This document shows positions 27,701 to 37,720 of a DNA stretch of 44,815 bases, one piece after another. The position numbers and the translations under genes are program-made. The notes beneath the pieces are model-generated. The model worked only from the letters and a program-made list of their open reading frames with translations. It made no database searches and was not told where the DNA came from. Origin of the DNA: an uncultured Verrucomicrobiota bacterium (GTDB lineage: Bacteria > Verrucomicrobiota > Kiritimatiellia > SS1-B-03-39 > UBA6053). The stretch is from NCBI GenBank assembly GCA_937127435.1, contig CAKZLZ010000120.1, positions 1-44,815 on the forward strand, written 5' to 3'. Numbering within the stretch: position 1 is the first letter of the stretch; every line of letters starts with the position of its first letter.

Positions 27701-30700
27701 GATTGTGGCGGGAAATACCGGGAGCGGACCCAATGATGTGGATGTGAATGGCGGGGCCCAGAGCGGAGGGCACAACCTAATTGGGGTACAGGGAAATTCC
27801 TCCGGATGGGTTGCCACGGATCAGGTTGGTTCCCAGAGCACACCGCTGGATCCGGTGCTGGGCCCCCTTCAGGATAATGGCGGTCCCACGTCCACGCATG
27901 CCCTGCTTGCCGGGAGTCCCGCGCTTTTTGCCGCGGCCGCCGTGGAGGGGGTCACTACCGACCAGCGGGGCGTTGCGCGTCCGCAGGCCATCGCAGCTGA
28001 TGTGGGGGCCTATGAAGCGGAACCCACGGTAACGGTTACATTAAGCAATTTAACCCAAACTTTTGATGGCAATCCCAAGTCCGCCACTGTGGTCACAGAC
28101 CCTGTCGGCGTCAACGTGGAGGTTACCTACGACGGCTCCTCCACGGCCCCGACCTCGTCTGGGAGCTATTCGGTACGAGCTATTGTGGATGAACCGGGTC
28201 AAATCGGTGGGGTCATCGGCACCTTGGCGATCAGTAAAGGATCACAGGCGATCACTTTTTCCGCCATCGCGGATCAAAGCACCGCCGACACGGTGACGCT
28301 GGCCGCCACCGCGTCATCGGGGCTACCGGTGAGTTATGCGGTGACCGGACCCGCGACTTTGAGCGGAAGTAATTTAAGTTTCACCGGTGCGGGCACGGTG
28401 CAGGTGACGGCCAGCCAGGCGGGGAGTGGCAACTGGGATGCGGCCTCCGCCGTGGTCCGCAGTTTTGAAGTTAGCAAAGCAGTGGCTACGGTGACCTTGA
28501 GCGGTCTGAATCAGAGTTTTGACGGGTCCGCAAAGTCGGTTACCGCCACCACCGATCCGGCGGGACTGACGGTGGGGATCACTTACGACGGATCTTCTAC
28601 CGCGCCTTCTTCCGCCGGTAGTTATGCGGTGGTGGCCACCATCAATGACACTCTTTATCAAGGTAGCGCCTCCGGTACGCTGGAAATCAGTAGCGCAAAC
28701 CAAAGCATCACGTTTGCCGCCATCGCGGATCAGACCACCACTGACACGGTGACGCTGGCCGCCACCGCCTCATCGGGTCTGCCGGTAAGTTATGCGGTGA
28801 CCGGACCGGCCTCTCTGAGCGGAAGTGATCTGACTTTCACGGGGGCGGGAACGGTGCAGGTGACGGCCAGCCAGGCGGGCAATGATGACTGGGATGCCGC
28901 TTCCGCCGTGCAGCGCAGTTTTGAAGTTAGCAAAGCGGTGGCTACGGTGACCTTGAGCGGTCTGAATCAGAGTTTTGACGGAACTGCGAAGTCGGTTACT
29001 GCTACCACGGATCCTACAGGGTTGACAGTGGACATTACTTACGACGGATCGTCCACTGCGCCTTCTGCCGCGGGCAGTTACGCGGTGGTGGCCACCATCA
29101 ATGACACCCTTTATCAGGGCAGTGCTTCGGGTACGCTGGAAATCAGTAGCGCAAACCAAAGCATTACTTTTGCGGCCATTGCGGATCAAACCACCACCGA
29201 CACGGTGACGTTGGCCGCCACCGCGTCATCGGGTCTGCCGGTAAGTTATGCGGTGACCGGGCCGGCCTCACTGAGCGGAAGTGATCTGACCTTTACCGGT
29301 GCGGGAACAGTGCAGGTGACAGCGAGCCAGGCGGGCGATGATGACTGGGATGCCGCTTCCGCCGTGGCACGTAGTTTTGAAGTTAGCAAAGCGGTGGCCA
29401 CGGTGACCTTGAACGGTCTGAATCAGAGTTTTGACGGGTCCGCAAAATCGGTCACTGCCACTACCGTTCCGGCGGGCTTGACGGTGGACATTACCTACGA
29501 CGGATCTTCCATTGCGCCTTCTGCCGCGGGCAGTTACGCGGTGGTGGCCACCATCAACGACACCCTTTATCAGGGCAGCGCCTCGGGCAGTCTGGAGATC
29601 AGCACTGCGAATCAAAGTATCACATTTGCCGCCATCGCGGATCAAAGCACCACCGCCACGGTGACCCTCGCCGCCACCGCGTCTTCGGGCTTGCCGGTGA
29701 GTTATGCGGTGACCGGACCGGCCTCTCTGAGCGGAAGTGATCTGACTTTTAGCGGAGCGGGTACGGTGCAGGTGACGGCCAGCCAGGCGGGGAATACCAA
29801 CTGGAACGCGGCAACTCCTGTTGTGCGGAGTTTTGAGGTGACCGTGGTGAATGCAGAAATCACGGGGCTTTCACCTAACCGGGCGAACATTGGCGGCGGG
29901 ATCGAAGTGGTGATTAGCGGAAACAATCTTGGTGATGGTTCGGATATTACCGGGGTTCTTCTTGCCGGGGTTTCTGCGACGATTCTTACGCAAACCAGCG
30001 ATTCTGTGACCGTGTTTGTAAATGCGGCTGAAACCGCAGGGGTTGGGGATGTGAAGGTTACATCCACTTCAAAGGGAGAGGTGACGCTGGTCGATGGTTT
30101 CGAATACTTGTGGCTGGCGTCTCCCGAACAGCTTGAACCCACGGATATCACGGCCAGCAGTCTGGTGGCTCATTGGACTTTGGTGCCGGGGGCGGATACA
30201 CATGTGTTGGATGTGGGGACGGATCAGAATTTTGATACCTATGTGACGGGATTTGAAAAACTGGATGTGGCGCAGACCACCCAGCAGGTGATTCCTGATT
30301 TAAGCGCCGGAGCGTGGTATGCGATACGGGTGTTTGCGAGCAATGCACAGGGACTGAGTTTACCTTCGCGCACCGTGTGGGTACCCGCGGGCGATAATAT
30401 TCCCTACGTATTAAATCCACCGCCTTCCGGCCCCGTGTCCCTTGGCTCGGTTTTGACCTTTAACCCCATCTATATGTTCCACGGATCCGGAATGGTTTAT
30501 AGCACAATATCCAGTGCTCCGACGGTGGTGGATGCTTCTATAAATGAGGAGGGCTTGTTACGGTTGGAAATGCTGCAGCCGGGGACGGCAATGATTACCG
30601 TGACCGCCACGGATCCTGTTACGCATTATTCCTCCAGCTATACGTTCAACGTTGAGGTGCTTAACGCCATGCCGGTGGTGGAATCCAATACCTTTGCAGA

Positions 30701-31259
30701 GCGCGAGTCCTGGAATATCCGGTTCACCCAGAAGGTCTCACTCCGAAACAATTCGGGTGCAGATGCCTTGGGGGTCAGGGTATTGTTTTCCGACCTTGCA
30801 CCGGGAATCACCATCGAAAATCAGACGGGCGCGTCTGAAGACGGTCGTCCGGTGTTGGAAGTTTCAACCGCGTTCGCGGATGGGGAGGCCTTGTCATTTA
30901 ACATCGTATATTTGGCCACCACGGTTTCACCGGAAGTTCAGCCACCCACGCTGGCGTTTGAATACATTCTGAAGGACTTCGTTCCTCCGCTCCCGGGAGA
31001 GGGGGTGGAGGTGACCCGCATTCAACCTATTGGGGATGGGACGGATCGAATTGTCATCGAATTTGAGACCCAGCCCGGAGCGCTCTATGCAGTGGAATAC
31101 ATGAATGATTTCCCTGATGGCGATTGGGTGGAGGTCCCCCTGCGACTGCGGGCGGGCGCCAACAAAACCCAATGGATCGATTCCGGGCCTCCCGTGACCC
31201 AACCCTCCTCCGGTATGAGAGTGTATCGGGTGAAACAATTGATTGAAGGAGAGGAATAA
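24756..31259 (+). CDS. Giant exported multidomain protein (FGE-like, MBG/Ig-like, CSLREA beta-helix, IPT, FN3)
   Basis: 2167 residues from ATG 24756, which opens a clear signal peptide ([20 protein letters not shown]..., cleavage near LHAQD). Domains in order: an FGE/SUMF1-like C-type-lectin-fold domain (about 35-298, ending RGFRVAS); an Ig-like plus MBG pair (308-453); a second FGE-like domain (462-735, ending LGFRVTS); a CSLREA/right-handed beta-helix segment (742-1088, with [10 protein letters not shown] and [12 protein letters not shown]); an MBG domain; then tandem 152-residue Ig+MBG units (1162-1698); an IPT/TIG domain (1701-1786); an FN3 domain (1788-1882); and a C-terminal region ending in the verrucomicrobial type [14 protein letters not shown] module. 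I saw no cysteine after the signal peptide, so the FGE-like domains lack the catalytic pair. Probably an adhesin or matrix protein. The stop overlaps the next start. Confidence 0.88.
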   Translation: MKNLLKLLRFLLICLPGFSLFPLHAQDTFGSGVNEFTIDFVEVGDAGNPDDSGTTGLYHSTSGGVAYVYRMGTYEISRDMITKANALGNLNITMSNFGSSASDRPAGGIIWNEAARFVNWLNTSKGYPVAYKFATQPGDVGYSANENVEIWTSSDAGYDADNPYRNANALYVLPSEDEWYKAAYYSGTGNVYNDYAVGDDTIPAGVSGGVDSGSAVYVQGATSGPAAITNAGGLSDYGVMGMNGNVWEWTEITSDDVAFRGGHWYSQEANLRSSQRIVSAVGGGDDASRGFRVASRTPLVLPADQTLTFAAIADQTTTDTVTLAATASSGLPVSYAVTGPASLSGSNLSFTGAGTVQVTASQAGDDDWNAAPAVVRSFEVTKAVAQVYFEDLYQIYDGNPKSVTAYTEPWGLTLEITYDSSSTSPSAAGSYAVVATIVDDTYQGSETETFQILPLVEGSDVLESVLVGNPGNSNDSTGFGAVSYEYYISTYEVTNAQYAAFLNAVAETDTYSLYTSWDLLYGGIARSGSDGSYSYATTRPNAPVNYITFWAAARYVNWLTNGRPTGPQGPGTTETGMYNLGGVDFPVNNTVTRDATAWANGGVAIANENEWYKAAYYDPGLNSGAGGYWLYPTQSNTLPTAAAPNASDANSANHDNFVGNVTDVGGYTLAASAYGTYNQAGNVEEWIEDIDVSGNARIFRGGRFSYANGLDATSASYATPETYGPVLGFRVTSLRPLSDVPGLVVTTLADTIDAGDGQTSLREAIAYAATLSGAQTITFSDNTDDGAVDFHDGTARTITLGGTQLTLSSDLNIEGPGASLLSVSADNSSRVFQVDTDTEVTFTGFTVRDGEVAEDGGGILNGGDLTLLEMIITENESTVYFNGAGVYNLTGATLTIRRSLFSDNSATSDGGGFFNNNGTVLVENSTFSGNHAGGFGGAFVTSGDLGVVDVTVVYSTFTGNNSDVGPGGFHAPASGTVNITASIVAGNTGSGPNDVDVNGGAQSGGHNLIGVQGNSSGWVATDQVGSQSTPLDPVLGPLQDNGGPTSTHALLAGSPALFAAAAVEGVTTDQRGVARPQAIAADVGAYEAEPTVTVTLSNLTQTFDGNPKSATVVTDPVGVNVEVTYDGSSTAPTSSGSYSVRAIVDEPGQIGGVIGTLAISKGSQAITFSAIADQSTADTVTLAATASSGLPVSYAVTGPATLSGSNLSFTGAGTVQVTASQAGSGNWDAASAVVRSFEVSKAVATVTLSGLNQSFDGSAKSVTATTDPAGLTVGITYDGSSTAPSSAGSYAVVATINDTLYQGSASGTLEISSANQSITFAAIADQTTTDTVTLAATASSGLPVSYAVTGPASLSGSDLTFTGAGTVQVTASQAGNDDWDAASAVQRSFEVSKAVATVTLSGLNQSFDGTAKSVTATTDPTGLTVDITYDGSSTAPSAAGSYAVVATINDTLYQGSASGTLEISSANQSITFAAIADQTTTDTVTLAATASSGLPVSYAVTGPASLSGSDLTFTGAGTVQVTASQAGDDDWDAASAVARSFEVSKAVATVTLNGLNQSFDGSAKSVTATTVPAGLTVDITYDGSSIAPSAAGSYAVVATINDTLYQGSASGSLEISTANQSITFAAIADQSTTATVTLAATASSGLPVSYAVTGPASLSGSDLTFSGAGTVQVTASQAGNTNWNAATPVVRSFEVTVVNAEITGLSPNRANIGGGIEVVISGNNLGDGSDITGVLLAGVSATILTQTSDSVTVFVNAAETAGVGDVKVTSTSKGEVTLVDGFEYLWLASPEQLEPTDITASSLVAHWTLVPGADTHVLDVGTDQNFDTYVTGFEKLDVAQTTQQVIPDLSAGAWYAIRVFASNAQGLSLPSRTVWVPAGDNIPYVLNPPPSGPVSLGSVLTFNPIYMFHGSGMVYSTISSAPTVVDASINEEGLLRLEMLQPGTAMITVTATDPVTHYSSSYTFNVEVLNAMPVVESNTFAERESWNIRFTQKVSLRNNSGADALGVRVLFSDLAPGITIENQTGASEDGRPVLEVSTAFADGEALSFNIVYLATTVSPEVQPPTLAFEYILKDFVPPLPGEGVEVTRIQPIGDGTDRIVIEFETQPGALYAVEYMNDFPDGDWVEVPLRLRAGANKTQWIDSGPPVTQPSSGMRVYRVKQLIEGEE
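28240..29850 (+). repeat. 456-bp (152-residue) tandem repeats in the giant exported protein
   Basis: The landmark GCCATCGCGGATCA, or a close variant, recurs at 28263, 28719, 29175 and 29631, exactly 456 bp apart each time, giving three full units and a fourth half. Each unit codes for an Ig-like part ([20 protein letters not shown]...) and an MBG part ([20 protein letters not shown]...). DNA identity between units is high and no indels are seen. An older, more diverged copy lies at about 25677-26115. Confidence 0.9.
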
Positions 31260-32503
31260 TGAAAATGTCCAAAATTTATCGTATTGGGGTTGGCCTGCTT
31301 TTGCTCTCCACCACACCGAAGCTCCGTTCTGAATGGTTTTTCGAGGTCGGCCCCGTTTATCGGGGAGATATGAGTATTGAGGTGGATGGAGGTTCCCGGG
31401 CGAAAGAAACAAATACGCAGATTGGCGCTCCGGGAATCACCCGCACTGCGCCTACCCAGACGGGTTCCCCGGGAGAGATGGATGATGGAAGCGCGCAAAT
31501 ACTCCGAACCTTTGAAGACGGGTTTGTCGGTCCCTCCGGGCTGCCACTGTTTTCAGGCATAGGACAAACCCAATACTTTGGATTTGAATCCGATTCTCAA
31601 CATAATTCAACCGCGGGAACTTTAAGTTTCACATCTGTTACCTCAAGTCAAAGTCAGAGTACACAAACCCGCAGCCGTCTGGAATCTGCAGAGGCCGGCT
31701 GGTCAGGAAAACAGTCTTTCGATGGTGTCGGTCTGCAGGCCACCACCGGATATATTTTGCGTAAGGACGAACACCTGGAAGTCAGTCTGTTCGGTCAGGT
31801 TGCCTGGTTGGGGGATCTCGACGCGAATTTCCAAGGAAAGTCCGCTTACCAGCAGAAATATACAGAGGAAGTTCGGGAAACCACGGTCACTCAGTATGAA
31901 AGCCGGACTTTTGTATTCGACACTTTTGGAAATCCCGTATTCCCCAGCGGACCTTATGAAATGACGGACGCTTCGGGAGTCGGGCCGTTGATTTCAGACC
32001 GTCCTATTGATATTGTTTCAGCAGGCAGCACGGAAACCTCCAGCGAAGAAGTGGTGGGGCGCAGCCTCATTCGGGCCCAAAGCCAGGTGGATCTTCGTAT
32101 GGAGGCGGATTTGTCTGTATTCACTCTCGGTCCCCGGGTGCGTTGGCAGTTGAATGAACAGTTTTCGTTTCTCCTGCAGGGGGGTGCCACCTTGAATTAT
32201 CTCAAAACGACGCTGTACCGGAGCGAAACCTTTGCGACCGAAGCGGGAACCGTGTTGGGGTCATGGCAAGATAGGCGTAACGACACGCAGTGGCTTCCGG
32301 GCCTCAGTGCCTCCGCGGGGGTACAATGGGATCTGACTGATCAACTCTACCTCAATGCCTCCGGGGGATATGATTGGGTGGACGATGCCAAAATCGACAT
32401 CGGACCGGACGACGTATCGTTGGATCTCAGTAGCTATAAGGTGGAGCTTTCCATAGGTTGGCGTCTGGGAAAAGGGGTGGAATCATCTAAACGTCCCCGC
32501 TGA
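31259..32503 (+). CDS. Predicted outer-membrane beta-barrel protein, coupled to the giant exported protein
   Basis: 414 residues with a signal peptide ([20 protein letters not shown]...). The mature part is rich in Ser, Thr, Gln and aromatics and carries alternating strands such as LEVSLFGQVAWLGDL, FTLGPRVRWQLNEQFSFLLQ, LYLNASGGYDWV and YKVELSIGWRLG, as in 8- to 12-strand barrels. A polar insert (about residues 90-150) could be an extracellular loop or linker. No family is recognised. The ATG at 31259 overlaps the preceding stop (TAATG) and has GGAGAGGA directly upstream, so translation is coupled to the 2167-residue protein. It may anchor or help export that protein. The C-terminus does not end in Phe, which is atypical for BAM substrates. 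Confidence 0.7.
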   Translation: MKMSKIYRIGVGLLLLSTTPKLRSEWFFEVGPVYRGDMSIEVDGGSRAKETNTQIGAPGITRTAPTQTGSPGEMDDGSAQILRTFEDGFVGPSGLPLFSGIGQTQYFGFESDSQHNSTAGTLSFTSVTSSQSQSTQTRSRLESAEAGWSGKQSFDGVGLQATTGYILRKDEHLEVSLFGQVAWLGDLDANFQGKSAYQQKYTEEVRETTVTQYESRTFVFDTFGNPVFPSGPYEMTDASGVGPLISDRPIDIVSAGSTETSSEEVVGRSLIRAQSQVDLRMEADLSVFTLGPRVRWQLNEQFSFLLQGGATLNYLKTTLYRSETFATEAGTVLGSWQDRRNDTQWLPGLSASAGVQWDLTDQLYLNASGGYDWVDDAKIDIGPDDVSLDLSSYKVELSIGWRLGKGVESSKRPR

Positions 32504-32516
32504 TTTACGCGGGACG
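32492..32516 (+). terminator. Hairpin at the end of the barrel gene
   Basis: CGTCCCCGC (32492-32500) pairs with GCGGGACG (32509-32516) apart from one bulged C, with an 8-base loop that contains the stop codon. No T-run follows, so it may stabilise the mRNA end or work with another factor rather than act as a classical terminator. Confidence 0.3.
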
Positions 32517-32564
32517 CGGGGCTTTGAGCTGCGTATACATTTATACTCTTCAGCCAGAGGCGTT

Positions 32565-33836
32565 TTAAATAGATTCTCCGGTTTCCGGATCGCAAAGTTC
32601 GTGAGGATACCGCTTTCGCCGAATCGCCTCGGCGGCGGCCCGGCCGGCGCCTTCGCCCATGGCCACCGCATTGCCGGTGACCCGGTAGCTGGAGTGGGCG
32701 AGAAAGTCTCCGCTGATACAGCGTCCGGCCATCATCAGTCCATCGAGATCTTTGGCGATCAGCGCCCGGAGGGGAATGTCGTAGGGTTGAGTGCGGATGG
32801 TGGTGGGCTCTACGCCGGAGCCATGTTTTTTATCCGTGGCGTGCACATCCACTTCAAAGGTGGCACGGCAAACCGCGTCCGGATGACGTGCACCCTGAAC
32901 CAAATCTTCGGCGGTCACTTGATAGCGTCCGTGTATGCGGCGTCCTTCACGCACCCCGATATGGGCTCCGGTGGCCACGATATGCAGACGGCTCCAGGGA
33001 TCTCCCAAATTGCGCAGAGCATTAACCAGCTGATGTACTTCCCGGCGACCGCGCACGGTGGCATCGGAAAGGCTTTTGCCGTCGATGGCGGAGGCACCGT
33101 ACTCGTGGTTGGCCATTAAGAAGAACAGATCATCGCGCACATAGGAAAGGGTGGGCATTGCATAGGAAGGGGAGAGTCCTGCACGTTCCATTTCCGCTTT
33201 CAGATTTCCCCGGGCATCGCCGGGCAAACCGTAATGAAAAGCACGAACCGCATCAGGATCGATTCCCGCCACCAGGGCCAGCATGCTCATGGGCTGGGTT
33301 TCGCCGGTATCAGCTTTGCCCAACTCAAATCCGCAACCCGCGCGGGCCGCCAGATCCCCGTCGCCGGTACAGTCGATAAATGCCTTGGCGCTGATGGCTT
33401 CGCGTCCGGATTTGGATTCACAAATCGCATGGGTGATTTTTCCGTCGGCAACCACCGCATCCACGAGGTAGTGGTTCAGGCGCAGGATCACGCCCGCATC
33501 CATGCAGAGATCCTCCAACAGGGCCTTCATGATTTCCACATCAAAACCGTTTGAAGGTTTTCCCTCGGGGCAGGCCCGCGCGCCGAGGGCATCCAGTTGG
33601 TCCACAATCTCCCGCATGATGCCGTCTTTGTTACCGTAATCGATTAGCCAGGCCAACAGACCGGCGGTCCACACCCCACCCAGGCATCCCTGGCTTTCCA
33701 GCAGACAGGTTTTGGCGCCGCCACGGGCGGCGGCAAGCGCCGCGCCGATCCCCGCGGGACCACCTCCACAGACCAAGACATCCACCTCTTCGGCCACCGG
33801 GGTGGTACGTTGATTTTCGGTGATGACCTTATTCAT
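32565..33836 (-). CDS. FAD-dependent oxidoreductase (FAD_oxidored family)
   Basis: 423 residues from ATG 33836, which has a GAGGGG ribosome site 6 bases upstream. The dinucleotide-binding motif is VLVCGGGPAGIGAALAAARG (residues about 20-39), followed by the flavin-contact CLGGVWTAGL and FIDCTGDGDLAARAGC, with a C-terminal GNAVAMGEGAGRAAAEA closing the FAD site. The family is common in Planctomycetes and Verrucomicrobia polysaccharide loci, but its reactions are largely uncharacterised. No signal peptide is visible. It ends 61 bases from the convergent barrel gene and lies just downstream of the PEP-CTERM gene on the same strand (23 bases), so the two may be cotranscribed. Confidence 0.85.
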   Translation of the reverse strand: MNKVITENQRTTPVAEEVDVLVCGGGPAGIGAALAAARGGAKTCLLESQGCLGGVWTAGLLAWLIDYGNKDGIMREIVDQLDALGARACPEGKPSNGFDVEIMKALLEDLCMDAGVILRLNHYLVDAVVADGKITHAICESKSGREAISAKAFIDCTGDGDLAARAGCGFELGKADTGETQPMSMLALVAGIDPDAVRAFHYGLPGDARGNLKAEMERAGLSPSYAMPTLSYVRDDLFFLMANHEYGASAIDGKSLSDATVRGRREVHQLVNALRNLGDPWSRLHIVATGAHIGVREGRRIHGRYQVTAEDLVQGARHPDAVCRATFEVDVHATDKKHGSGVEPTTIRTQPYDIPLRALIAKDLDGLMMAGRCISGDFLAHSSYRVTGNAVAMGEGAGRAAAEAIRRKRYPHELCDPETGESI

Positions 33837-33859
33837 CACTTTCCCCTCATAATTTAGGT

Positions 33860-34633
33860 TTATGCCCGGCGGCGGAGGCCCAACATGAGTACTGAGAGTC
33901 CGCCGAAGGTTAGCAGCAGTGAGGAAGGTTCGGGAACGGCATAAATCGCAAAATTATCGAACGTGAGGTCATCGTTCCGGTTGGTAAATCCAATATAAAT
34001 ACTGCTCCCATCCCAATTTCCGCTGAAGGTGTTGCCCGCTACTCCGCCGTTCAAGTCATAATCGACACCGTTGATTTTCAAATCGATGGACCATGCCGTT
34101 CCGTTGTCAAAGTCGTCTGTCGTCACGGTGTAAAGGTATGATTTTGATCCCGTACCTACAGTTGCCAGTCCGGTCGTGGCGGCGCCATTATCCTTCAAAG
34201 TCGACGTACTCGTAGAGTTTGGTCTGAAAAGAAAGTCTGTATCCGAGTCAATATATGGCCGGGAAGCCGATATGTCACCCCCGATAAAGAATACGGTGTA
34301 ATTGTCGTCCGCAGTCATATCAAAGCTCACGGTGAATTTACCTCCTGTAAGAAGGTCTGTATCAGTCGCGAAGTTGTAGTTTAGCCAGGTGTTCGCGTCA
34401 CCGCTGGTCGTCGGGTTGGTCACAAGCATCGAATTGCCACTGACCGAGGCGGAAACACTTCCGCCTGTATTCCAATCGGTCTGCGCGATCAAGCCGGATT
34501 GACGGGTTGCGAGATCGTCGTTTATACCCGTGTTCGTGGTATTAAAATTATCGGAAAAGATCAGCACATCCGCTGAGAGCACGGTTGAAACCATTACGAG
34601 GAGTGATAGAGTAATGAAGCGGTTATTTTTCAT
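33860..34633 (-). CDS. PEP-CTERM sorting-domain protein
   Basis: 257 residues with a signal peptide (MKNNRFITLSLLVMVSTVLS, cleavage near LSADV) and a C-terminal PEP-CTERM tail: VPEPSSLLL, a hydrophobic stretch, then RRRA. Such tails direct proteins to an exosortase for processing and release or anchoring, usually in bacteria that make extracellular matrix. The body (residues about 22-230) looks like a jelly-roll / concanavalin-like fold rich in Thr, Ser, Asn and Asp (SFDMTADDNYTVFFIGGD, GSSIYIGFTNRNDDLTFDNF). No exosortase gene is in the window. The body is unrecognised and may bind glycans. Confidence 0.88.
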   Translation of the reverse strand: MKNNRFITLSLLVMVSTVLSADVLIFSDNFNTTNTGINDDLATRQSGLIAQTDWNTGGSVSASVSGNSMLVTNPTTSGDANTWLNYNFATDTDLLTGGKFTVSFDMTADDNYTVFFIGGDISASRPYIDSDTDFLFRPNSTSTSTLKDNGAATTGLATVGTGSKSYLYTVTTDDFDNGTAWSIDLKINGVDYDLNGGVAGNTFSGNWDGSSIYIGFTNRNDDLTFDNFAIYAVPEPSSLLLTFGGLSVLMLGLRRRA

Positions 34634-34713
34634 ATTTTTATATTTATCACTGCAAGGAGTCTTTAGGCAAGTTTTTTGAGCTGGACACGTCCACCTCTCT
34701 TGTTTTCTTGGAT

Positions 34714-35730
34714 TTATAATCGGTCAGGTAAGGACATTCCTTCGTGCCAGCCACAGGAAACCGCCAGCCGGCAGGGGGTCTCGGGTATCCCCAGCACGCC
34801 GTTTTCTACCGCACTGTACAGATGCCGCAAACCCAGGCGTCCGGCTTCAAAGTGGGGTTGTTGGATGGCGGTGATTTCCGGTGCTTCATCCATTTTGTCT
34901 GTCGCAATAAAACCCATATCGACGGGAAAGCGGATTCCCTTCACTTGCAGGTCTTTCAGAAAATCCGAATGGCTCAATACGGCTGCCGAAGTTCTTTTCT
35001 TCTTCATTGCCAGCACTTGCTTTACCATTTCCGCATCCGTGCCCTGTAAAATCTGAATACGCGCCGGTCCGTACAGTTCCCGCAGGGTCGTGATGGCGGC
35101 CAGCCAGCGCCAGCCGACCCGCTCGTGATTGAGGTTTTGGATAGCGAGGACCAGGCAATCGTACTTGCGATCCATCGCCCGTTGTCCCGCTTCAAACACG
35201 GCGGTAAATAAATCTGCTGCCGTCCGGTCCATCCGCGGCTCCTCCACCGTAAAGCCACTGGAAATCATGGCTACCGTGTCCCAGTCTAAATTCATTTGGG
35301 TATGGGGAACCGTCGCCGGGCCGAAAAAAATGCCCTGAATTCCCCGGGCTTCGATGATCCGGTTCAGTTGGATCTGTTCTTTCTGATTTAAGCCCCAGTC
35401 AATGACATCCAAATTACAACCGAGTTGCTTGGCCTCGGTTTGGGCGCCACGGATCAGTTCAGCTTCATTTCCATGACGCAGTCGACGGGATTTTCCGTCT
35501 GCATCCAAACTGGAAATGTAACAGAGGTTATGACGGTGAACGGGTACTTGCCCGTCACGGACCCCGCGCATGAAAGCCGTGACCGCAGGATTACTGGTAT
35601 AGCCGTGTTTTTTGGCCAGCGCCTGAATGCGCCGACAAGTTTCCTGACTTACCTTCGGACTGTTTTTCAGTGCGTAGGCAACGGTGGATTTGCTGACGCC
35701 CGCAATCCGGGCTAATTCACGAATGTTCAT
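34714..35730 (-). CDS. LacI family transcriptional regulator
   Basis: 338 residues. The N-terminal helix-turn-helix reads MNIRELARIAGVSKSTVAYA and continues with LKNSPKVSQETCRRIQALAK, including the LacI hinge-helix side. It is followed by a periplasmic-binding-protein-like effector domain (residues about 60-330; sugar-binding type). It is expected to repress genes for uptake or use of a sugar. It sits between the PEP-CTERM/oxidoreductase pair and transaldolase on the same strand, so those neighbours are the first candidates for control. No perfect palindromic operator was found in the short gaps beside it. Confidence 0.92.
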   Translation of the reverse strand: MNIRELARIAGVSKSTVAYALKNSPKVSQETCRRIQALAKKHGYTSNPAVTAFMRGVRDGQVPVHRHNLCYISSLDADGKSRRLRHGNEAELIRGAQTEAKQLGCNLDVIDWGLNQKEQIQLNRIIEARGIQGIFFGPATVPHTQMNLDWDTVAMISSGFTVEEPRMDRTAADLFTAVFEAGQRAMDRKYDCLVLAIQNLNHERVGWRWLAAITTLRELYGPARIQILQGTDAEMVKQVLAMKKKRTSAAVLSHSDFLKDLQVKGIRFPVDMGFIATDKMDEAPEITAIQQPHFEAGRLGLRHLYSAVENGVLGIPETPCRLAVSCGWHEGMSLPDRL

Positions 35731-35779
35731 ATGGAATCAGGCTAAAAACCTATTCGTGAACCGTGCGCAGGTTGGAAAG

Positions 35780-36706
35780 TTATTTCCCTTCAATCAAGGC
35801 TTCCAGCTTTAAGGTGTCGGCGGTGAAACCCCGGATACCCTGAGCCAACTTTTCGACCGCCATTGCATCCTGGTTGTGTTCCCAGCGGAAGGTTTTTTCG
35901 TCCAGGTGGATTTGCGCATCCCCGGATTCCATTTCGGGGTTCAGCGCTTCGGCCAAACTGCCATTTTCATTTTGTAATTCTTCCAGCAGGCCGGTGCCGA
36001 TGGTCAGCAGGTCGCAACCCGCGAGGGCTTGGATCTCGCCGATGTTGCGGAAGCTCGCGCCCATGACTTCGGTTTTATAGCCGTAAGTTTTATAGTACTT
36101 GTAAATTTTCTGAACGGATTGAACGCCGGGATCTTCGGCACCGGTGTAATCGGTGTTGTTTTCTTTTTTGTACCAGTCGTAGATTCGTCCCACAAAGGGG
36201 GAGATCAACTGCACTTTCGCTTCGGCGCAGGCGACGGCCTGGGCGAAAGAGAAGAGCAGGGTGAGATTACAGTGAATGTTTTCTTTTTCGAGTTCTTCGG
36301 CGGCTTTGATGCCTTCCCAGGTGGAGGCGATTTTGATCAGTACCCGGTCGCGGGAAATGCCGGCGGTTTCGTACATGTCAATCAGTTTGCGGGCCTTCGC
36401 GAGGGTGCCTTCGGTATCGTAGGAAAGGCGGGCATCCACTTCGGTGGAAACGCGGCCGGGAACGATTTCAAGGATTTTCTTGCCGAACAGAATCAGGGTC
36501 TGATCGATGATTTCTTCGGTGGATTCGCCGGCATGATCCTTCATGGCCTGATCCAAAAGCGGACGGTATTCATCCTTTTGTACGGCTTTGAGAATCAAAG
36601 AAGGGTTGGTGGTGGCGTCCTGCGGTTTGTATTCGCGCATGGATTCAAAGTCGCCGGTATCGGCGACAACGGTGGTATACTGTTTGAGTTGTTCGAGTTG
36701 GTTCAT
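35780..36706 (-). CDS. tal: Transaldolase (TalB type)
   Basis: 308 residues, close to the 317 of E. coli TalB. It transfers a dihydroxyacetone unit between sedoheptulose 7-phosphate and glyceraldehyde 3-phosphate in the pentose phosphate pathway. The family opening [20 protein letters not shown] is followed by TNPSLIL, the Schiff-base lysine appears in [12 protein letters not shown], and [20 protein letters not shown] and [12 protein letters not shown] give the remaining active-site strands. It belongs to the classical long-form subfamily. It lies 49 bases upstream of lacI on the same strand and no strong ribosome site is seen. Confidence 0.95.
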   Translation of the reverse strand: MNQLEQLKQYTTVVADTGDFESMREYKPQDATTNPSLILKAVQKDEYRPLLDQAMKDHAGESTEEIIDQTLILFGKKILEIVPGRVSTEVDARLSYDTEGTLAKARKLIDMYETAGISRDRVLIKIASTWEGIKAAEELEKENIHCNLTLLFSFAQAVACAEAKVQLISPFVGRIYDWYKKENNTDYTGAEDPGVQSVQKIYKYYKTYGYKTEVMGASFRNIGEIQALAGCDLLTIGTGLLEELQNENGSLAEALNPEMESGDAQIHLDEKTFRWEHNQDAMAVEKLAQGIRGFTADTLKLEALIEGK

Positions 36707-36777
36707 GATTTTAAAGTAATGGCTGACAATTAATGATCAAGTAAAAGAATGTGAGAGCTTTGTTTGCGGGTACCGGA

Positions 36778-37473
36778 TTATTCCATGCTGTCGATCAATT
36801 TGCGGGTTTGAGATTTTAAAGAAGGATTCAGGGCCACGGCTTTTTTGTATTCCGCTTTGGCCAGGTCATTCTTTTTTAAACGGTATTGATAAATGATGCC
36901 GCTGTTCATGTGGGCCGCGGATCGTCCGTCTTTGGCGGCGTTGCTCAGTTGGGTCACTTGTGTATATGCGTCCAGTGCTTTCTGATATTGCTTGTCGAGC
37001 CGGTAACAATCTCCCAGCATCATATAGGTGATGAGTTCTGAGGTGTCATCCGTATCAAGTTTGCTTGCCTCCAGCAGAAAAACCGTTGCCTCTTTGTACT
37101 TTTTTTCGCCTTTCATTTTACAGGCGGCTTCGACTTGGAACAAAATGATATTGGTCTGGTCTTCCCTTTGCGGGAAACGTCTCGCGTAGTTGACCATCTC
37201 TTTGGCCTGGGTAAATTTCTTTTGATAGTAGACCATCATCTCTCCGCGTTTGGCCAGGGCCAACGCTTTCTGATTGTCATTGGATGCTAGCCGGTAGGCT
37301 TGTTCAAAAGCTTTGTCCGCCTCCTCTAGTTTATCATCTGAAATGTTCTGCTTCGCCTGCTTCATCAGGGCATCATAACCCGGTTCTGCCAGAACAGGGG
37401 AGGTTGTTATGAGGATGCCTGTTCCCAAAAGCAGCCAGGAAATGCGTATGGAGTGTGTCATGAAATTATTCAT
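36778..37473 (-). CDS. Exported TPR-repeat protein
   Basis: 231 residues with a signal peptide (ISWLLLGTGILITTSPVLAE; the start could be either ATG 37473 or ATG 37461). The mature part is made of about five TPR-like helical pairs: LEEADKAFEQAYRLA, FTQAKEMVNYARRFP, YKEATVFLLEASKLD, YQKALDAYTQVTQLS and LAKAEYKKAVALNPS. It is expected in the periplasm or on the membrane as a protein-interaction scaffold. No enzyme domain is present. It lies 71 bases upstream of the transaldolase gene and may belong to that transcription unit. Confidence 0.82.
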   Translation of the reverse strand: MNNFMTHSIRISWLLLGTGILITTSPVLAEPGYDALMKQAKQNISDDKLEEADKAFEQAYRLASNDNQKALALAKRGEMMVYYQKKFTQAKEMVNYARRFPQREDQTNIILFQVEAACKMKGEKKYKEATVFLLEASKLDTDDTSELITYMMLGDCYRLDKQYQKALDAYTQVTQLSNAAKDGRSAAHMNSGIIYQYRLKKNDLAKAEYKKAVALNPSLKSQTRKLIDSME

Positions 37474-37573
37474 ATGATAGGAATGGATTCGGTCTCAATT
37501 TCTGAAAACCTTATCTTTGGAGGCTATAAAGGTCAATGGATTGACTTGGGTTCGGGAAGAATATTTTCTCCTC

Positions 37574-37720
37574 TCATTTGAGGGGAAGGTGAACCGAGCC
37601 CTTGTTGACAAACGGGTTCAACAGGTTGAAATCGACGAAGTTGAAGTCGCTGCGGGCATCGTCTTTCGATAAATTCGGGTTGCCAAGAGGGGCGTAGCGA
37701 TTTAAGGCATCATGGATGAA
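37574..37720 (-). other. Short open frame, possible gene remnant
   Basis: Within the 242-base gap between the TPR gene and the sensor kinase, the minus strand has 48 stop-free codons without a usable start. They read as a plausible protein C-terminus (RYAPLGNPNL, then DFNFVDFNLLNPFVNK, ending LPLK). It could be the tail of a lost gene or chance; nothing identifies a family. Confidence 0.2.
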
